DNA from: Paenibacillus_F chitinolyticus_A
Lineage (GTDB): Bacteria; Bacillota; Bacilli; Paenibacillales; NBRC-103111
DNA: 64,000 bases
NCBI RefSeq assembly: GCF_045038035.1
Contig: NZ_CP173427.1
Coordinates: 1,860,001 to 1,924,000, forward strand
Direction: 5' to 3'
The notes under the pieces: generated by a model
What the model was told of the DNA's origin: nothing
What the model saw: only the letters and a program-made list of their open reading frames with translations
Databases searched by the model: none
Part shown: positions 59,611 through 64,000 of the stretch, piece by piece
Layout: every line of letters starts with the position of its first letter
How positions within the stretch are numbered: the stretch's first letter is position 1
Program-made: the position numbers and the translations under genes

Positions 59611-62600
59611 ATGAACAAAATGACTAGTTTTTCAATGAAAAACGTGGCGGCGCTTTTTATTATTATGCTGCTGATATTTGCGGGCGGCATTTTCGCCACG
59701 ACTAAACTGAAGGTGGAAAGCATGCCGGATATTTCGTTTCCGATCGTGGTCATTTCCACCCAGTACACGGCACCGCCGAAAGATGTGCTTGACCAGATTA
59801 CGAAGCCGCTGGAGAAAGCGGTCGCCGGTTTTGACGGCATCAAAAATTTATCGTCTACGTCGAGCGATAATTATTCGCAAATTACGATCGAACTCGAACA
59901 GAACATCAAGCCTAAGGATGCCAAGCAGGATCTTGAGGCGCTGGTTTCGAACGTCAAGCTGCCGCAGCAGGCTGAGAAGCCTAAGGTGCTGACAGAAGGA
60001 TTCTCATCCCAGCCGGTTTATTACTTGGCGGTATACGGCAACGACGGGATGAACCAGGCGGAGCTTGATAAAATTTACAAAGACACGATTTTACCGGGCT
60101 TTAACACGATCAAAGGCATTGACCATGTCGACTCCGTCGGCAACCAGGAAGCGACTCTTTCCATTAAGCTCAATGAAAACACGATCAACAGCTATGGATT
60201 GACGCCGACGGATGTCTCGAACAGCATCCGGGCCGCCTTGTCCGCAAGTCCTGCAGGAACCGTTGAATTCAACGGTACGACCCAGATGGTGCGGGTGACG
60301 GGTCAGATCGACACGATTTACAGCCTTGACAACCTGACGCTGACCACACCGAAAGGCAGCGTGCTGCAGCTTAAGGATCTCGGCAAAATCGAAGCCATCA
60401 GCGAATCCCAGTTTATCACCCGCCTCGACGGCAAAGCGGCCATCGGCGTGCAGCTGTACAAAACGAAGTCGGCCAACGCGGTAAACTTCGCGGACGAAGC
60501 CGACGCTTTGATGGCAAACTGGGAGAAAAGCCTGCCGGGCGTGAAATTCAAATCCGTTTATAATTCGGCGGTGGAAATCAAAAAGTCGATCCACGGCATG
60601 GTGCAGGAAGGCGGTATGGGCGCCCTGCTTGCCTCGGTTATGATTTTGCTCTTCCTCAGAAATATTCGGATGACCCTCATCGTTTTGGTCTCGATTCCAT
60701 TATCCATTCTAATCACGCTCTTGATGATGGTGCCGCTTAATATTTCACTTAATATCATGACACTCGGCGGTATGGCTATTGCGGTCGGACGCGTCGTGGA
60801 CGATAGTATCGTTGTCATCGAAAATATTTACAGCCAGCTTCAGAAAGCCCAGGAACGCGGAGAGTCCGTCATCAAAATGGCTACGGCTCAAGTTGCCTCG
60901 GCGATTACTTCCTCGACGATTACAACCGTCGGCGTTTTCGGCCCGATCGCATTCGTAAGCGGGGTTATCGGCGAAGTGTTCCGTCCTTTCGCTCTTACAC
61001 TGGTCGTTGCGCTTCTGTCCTCGCTTCTCGTGGCGCTGACGGTCATTCCGATGCTGGCGAAGCTTCTTGTGCTGAAAAGCAAAAAACTCGGCAACCACGA
61101 CGAGAATCATGTGGGCAAATTTGCCCTTGCATACAAAAGAGTCTTGGAGTGGTCCCTGAACAACCGGATCAAAACACTCCTGTTCTCCGGAATTCTCTTC
61201 GTTGCCTCGCTTGTGCTGATCGTACCGCAGCTTGCCGTATCGTTCATGCCGGAGGATCAGTCGGCACGGCAGATGATTTTCCAGATTAAGATGCCGAACG
61301 ACACGTCGATCGAAACGATGGACGAAAAGTCCAAGCAGCTCGAGCAGATGATGAGGGAAGCGAAAGACGCTTCGGGCAATCCGCAGTTTACATACAATGA
61401 GTCAATGGTGGGCTACGCATTCAGCAGCGATGTAACGCCGTACCGGACGCTGATGTTTACCGAAGCGAACGAAGGCAGCAACGCCGATCAGGTTATGAAG
61501 GCCTACAAAGAGAAAATCTTATATGAGCTTCCGAAAGGTTCAGAGGTCGACGGTTCACTGATTGCCGCGAGCGCCGGCGGAAGCGGCACGGATTTCTCTT
61601 ACTCCCTGAAAGGCGACGACATGCTGTATCTGAAGCAGGCGGCCGCCCAGGTTAAAGAGAAAATGAAAGAATTCCCCGATCTGTACGAAGTCAAGGACAG
61701 CCTCAGCGATTCCAAGACGGAAGTCGAAGTCACGGTCGACCAGAACAAAGCGCGTATGTACGGGCTAAGCTCCGCCCAGGTGCTTGAAATGGTTAACTCT
61801 TGGATCGGAGTCAGCAAACTCGGCGACTTGAAGTTTGATAACGTTACTTATGAGACCAAAGTGGAGCTTGATCCCCAGTATAAAAATTCGGTGAATAAAC
61901 TCGGCACGTTCCTGCTGAAAACACCGACGGGTCAGACGGTTCAGCTGAATGAAATCGCCAAGATCACGCAGATTGATGCTCCTACAGCCATCACCCGTGA
62001 AAATCAGACCCAAACGCTGAAAGTAACGGCCAAGATCAAAAGTGCGGATAAAGGCGGAGTCAGCGGCAAGGTGGCTGCAGAATTGAATGCGCTGGAGCTT
62101 CCTGCCGGCGTAAGCCGTGAGGTCAAAGGGGTTTCCGACGATATCTCTTCCGGGTTCTCGGAAATGTTCGCTGCCATGGGCGCGTCCATCTTTATCGTCT
62201 ATCTGGTCATGGTTCTCGCGTTCGGGAACGCCAGCGCTCCTTTTGCCATTCTGTTCTCGCTGCCGCTGGCGGTCATCGGCGGATTGTTCGGCCTCCTGGT
62301 CACGGGAGAATCGCTCAACATTACTTCTCTCATCGGATTCCTGATGCTGATCGGAATCGTCGTGACGAACGCGATCGTTCTGATCGACCGGGTACAGCAG
62401 CTGCGCGAGCAGGGAGTCGAGGTCAGGGAATCCCTTATCAGTGCGGGGATGACTCGTCTTCGTCCCATCATTATGACCGCGGGAGCGACTGTGTTTGCGC
62501 TTATGCCGCTTGCGCTCGGTTTGTCCAAAGGGACCATTATTTCCAAAGGCTTGGCGGTCGTCGTTATCGGCGGGCTCGTCACTTCTACAGTACTTACGCT

Positions 62601-62718
62601 AGTTGTCGTACCTATCATTTATGAATTGATTGAATCCTTTAAACGCAGAAGTTCGAACGCGTTCCACCGTAAACCAAAGAAAAATAAGGTGGATGCGGTC
62701 CCTGCGGCAAAATCCTGA
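59611..62718 (+). CDS. RND family efflux pump (AcrB/SwrC-like)
   Basis: The 1035-aa product starts at the ATG at 59611, 9 nt after GGAGGAG. RND layout: membrane helix 1 (VAALFIIMLLIFAGGIFATT), a first large extracytoplasmic loop (about residues 35-320), helices 2-6 including the proton-relay motif GGMAIAVGRVVDDSIVVIENI, a second loop (about 540-830), and the last helices with LMLIGIVVTNAIVLIDRV. It resembles the Gram-positive SwrC/YerP pump (surfactin and drug resistance in B. subtilis). The substrate here is unknown. The adaptor gene follows 31 bp later. Confidence 0.93.
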   Translation: MNKMTSFSMKNVAALFIIMLLIFAGGIFATTKLKVESMPDISFPIVVISTQYTAPPKDVLDQITKPLEKAVAGFDGIKNLSSTSSDNYSQITIELEQNIKPKDAKQDLEALVSNVKLPQQAEKPKVLTEGFSSQPVYYLAVYGNDGMNQAELDKIYKDTILPGFNTIKGIDHVDSVGNQEATLSIKLNENTINSYGLTPTDVSNSIRAALSASPAGTVEFNGTTQMVRVTGQIDTIYSLDNLTLTTPKGSVLQLKDLGKIEAISESQFITRLDGKAAIGVQLYKTKSANAVNFADEADALMANWEKSLPGVKFKSVYNSAVEIKKSIHGMVQEGGMGALLASVMILLFLRNIRMTLIVLVSIPLSILITLLMMVPLNISLNIMTLGGMAIAVGRVVDDSIVVIENIYSQLQKAQERGESVIKMATAQVASAITSSTITTVGVFGPIAFVSGVIGEVFRPFALTLVVALLSSLLVALTVIPMLAKLLVLKSKKLGNHDENHVGKFALAYKRVLEWSLNNRIKTLLFSGILFVASLVLIVPQLAVSFMPEDQSARQMIFQIKMPNDTSIETMDEKSKQLEQMMREAKDASGNPQFTYNESMVGYAFSSDVTPYRTLMFTEANEGSNADQVMKAYKEKILYELPKGSEVDGSLIAASAGGSGTDFSYSLKGDDMLYLKQAAAQVKEKMKEFPDLYEVKDSLSDSKTEVEVTVDQNKARMYGLSSAQVLEMVNSWIGVSKLGDLKFDNVTYETKVELDPQYKNSVNKLGTFLLKTPTGQTVQLNEIAKITQIDAPTAITRENQTQTLKVTAKIKSADKGGVSGKVAAELNALELPAGVSREVKGVSDDISSGFSEMFAAMGASIFIVYLVMVLAFGNASAPFAILFSLPLAVIGGLFGLLVTGESLNITSLIGFLMLIGIVVTNAIVLIDRVQQLREQGVEVRESLISAGMTRLRPIIMTAGATVFALMPLALGLSKGTIISKGLAVVVIGGLVTSTVLTLVVVPIIYELIESFKRRSSNAFHRKPKKNKVDAVPAAKS

Positions 62719-62749
62719 GTCAAGCAAAGAGAAGAGGAGAGTACAACTG

Positions 62750-64000
62750 ATGAAACGTCCTTTAGCTACGATCGTAAAGCAGAGCACGAAACTGGTAGGC
62801 ATTGTCGCCCTTACTACGGCCTTGGCCGTCGGCTGTTCGAACAAACCGCTGTCTGGTCCGCAAGACACCGCACAGGGCCAGGAATCTCAGATTAAGACCG
62901 TAAAAACCGTCAAGGTGACGAAAGAAAAAATATCGGACCCGCTCGAGCAGGTCGCCAATGTCATCTCTTCCGTTCAATTGGAAGTTATTTCGAAAACAGG
63001 CGGAGACGTTCAGCAGGTCTATAAAAAGAGAGGCGACATCGTCAAGAAGGGTGAGCTTCTGTTCCGCATTGACCCATCCGATCTGCAATTGCAGAAGGAA
63101 CAGGGACAGCTCGGTATCAAGAGCGCCCAGGCCCAGTTGAAGCAGGCCAAGGAAGAGCTGGCCAACGCGAAGACGGACCTCGAAAACAACATCGTAAAAG
63201 CGGAGCAGGGAATCCGGGATGCCGAGAAGAATTTTAATAAAATCCGTAACGATTATGATGAAGGTACCGTAACGAAGATCCAGCTGGAGCAGGAGGAAAC
63301 AAAGCTCAACAGCCTCAAGCTTGATCTGAGCACCCTGAAACAGAAGCGCAAAACGCTGGACAATTCGAATTCGCTCGCCGCTGCTCAAGTAGCGATCGAA
63401 ACGTCCGGCCTGTCTGTCAAGAAAGCGGAACGCGATCTGGAAAATACGGAAGTGAAAGCACCTGTAAGCGGAGTGCTTACGGACTTCCCGGTTGAGGCGG
63501 GGATGACGGTCGGGCAGGGATTTAAAGCCGGGGTCATCCAGCAGCTGAATCCGATCCTGATCAGAGCCGATTTGACGGAAGAAGCCGTTAATCTGGTGCG
63601 CGACAAGAAAGAGCTGAATTTCTATGTGCCGGGCACGACGGAATTAACGAAAGCTCCGATTAAGTATATTTCCGATGTGCTGGATGCACAGACGAAAGCT
63701 TACACGCTGGAGCTGGAAGTTTCAAACGCCGACCAAAAGCTGAAGCCCGGACAGAAAGTTCAGATTCAGCTGACCGATGAGGCGGAGCAGACAGTGGCGG
63801 CTATCCCGACGCTTAGTATCGTCAGAGAAGGCAGCGACTCATTTGTCTTCGTTCTGAACGGGGATACCGTTGAGAAGCGCAAAATCCAGCTCGGCCGTTT
63901 GAAGGAAACGATGCAGGAAGTGATTTCCGGCGTAAGCGAAAACGAGCAGATTGTCATTTCCGGTCAGCATCAGCTGAAAGATAAAGAAAAAGTCACGACA
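62750..64000 (+). CDS. RND efflux adaptor lipoprotein (HlyD/MFP family), 3' partial
   Basis: The frame is open from the ATG at 62750 (AGAGGAGAG upstream) to the window end: 417 codons, no stop. A signal sequence ends in the lipobox LAVGC at about residue 28, so it is anchored on the outer membrane face, fitting a Gram-positive pump. It has a biotinyl-lipoyl-like half (VEVISKTGGDVQQVYKKRGD), a long alpha-hairpin (about residues 115-210), the second lipoyl half (VKAPVSGVLTDFPVEAGMTV), and a beta-barrel to LKDKEKVTT. It probably couples to the upstream RND pump. Confidence 0.9.
   Translation, partial: MKRPLATIVKQSTKLVGIVALTTALAVGCSNKPLSGPQDTAQGQESQIKTVKTVKVTKEKISDPLEQVANVISSVQLEVISKTGGDVQQVYKKRGDIVKKGELLFRIDPSDLQLQKEQGQLGIKSAQAQLKQAKEELANAKTDLENNIVKAEQGIRDAEKNFNKIRNDYDEGTVTKIQLEQEETKLNSLKLDLSTLKQKRKTLDNSNSLAAAQVAIETSGLSVKKAERDLENTEVKAPVSGVLTDFPVEAGMTVGQGFKAGVIQQLNPILIRADLTEEAVNLVRDKKELNFYVPGTTELTKAPIKYISDVLDAQTKAYTLELEVSNADQKLKPGQKVQIQLTDEAEQTVAAIPTLSIVREGSDSFVFVLNGDTVEKRKIQLGRLKETMQEVISGVSENEQIVISGQHQLKDKEKVTT

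Noticed and set aside
1..64000. Search for CRISPR arrays, tRNA or rRNA genes, transposases, att sites or phage genes
   Set aside because: No repeat-spacer pattern, cloverleaf, rRNA segment, integrase or transposase motif was recognised. Gene order is that of core chromosome.

Overview
The window is about 53-55% GC chromosomal DNA from an endospore-forming Bacillota bacterium, most likely Paenibacillaceae (Paenibacillus-like). The sequence shows a division and cell-wall (dcw) cluster running directly into spoIIGA-sigE-sigG, a meso-DAP-type MurE, a bacillithiol enzyme, a T-box leader and a PyrR attenuator. Strong Shine-Dalgarno sequences and many TTG or GTG starts also fit. The species assignment is inference. 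I see no rRNA, tRNA, CRISPR array, insertion sequence or prophage; nearly everything is core genome.

Layout. 1-1786: end of an oligopeptide/dipeptide ABC operon (two ATPases, the first cut by the window edge) with its terminator. 1.8-7.7 kb: an MFS exporter (minus), bshC, ahcY and a DUF4349 lipoprotein. 7.8-28.5 kb: the dcw cluster mraZ-rsmH-ftsL-pbpB-spoVD-murE-murF-mraY-murD-spoVE-murG-murB-murA-divIB-ftsA-ftsZ. It opens with a 10-bp-periodic MraZ operator and ends at a perfect terminator. 28.6-31.4 kb: the sporulation block spoIIGA-sigE-sigG, with a Spo0A-type promoter and a sigma-F-type promoter. 31.5-35.8 kb: ylmC-pgeF-ylmE-sepF-ylmG-ylmH-divIVA. 35.8-41.9 kb: T-box/ileS, a DUF5665 protein, a DksA-like protein (minus), lspA and an rluD-type gene.

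41.9-45.3 kb holds the three-gene acetylase branch of lysine/meso-DAP synthesis (patA plus; dapL and dapH minus). It supplies the diamino acid that MurE adds to peptidoglycan. 45.5-54.6 kb is the pyrimidine operon pyrR-pyrB-pyrC-carA-carB-pyrF-pyrE, with a sigma-A promoter and one PyrR attenuator. It lacks the pyrP, pyrK and pyrD genes of the Bacillus subtilis operon. 55-57 kb: a GNAT acetyltransferase and an M20 dipeptidase (minus). 57.2-64 kb: a large secreted protein of unknown function built from about five beta-type modules, then an RND efflux pump and its lipoprotein adaptor, which runs off the window.

I found no clearly new biological system. The items most worth following are the modular secreted protein beside the RND pump, the nested hairpin between carB and pyrF where Bacillus carries pyrK-pyrD, the well-preserved regulatory sites (MraZ boxes, wide-spaced spoIIG promoter, sigma-F promoter, T-box, PyrR loop), and the low-complexity insertion in DapL.
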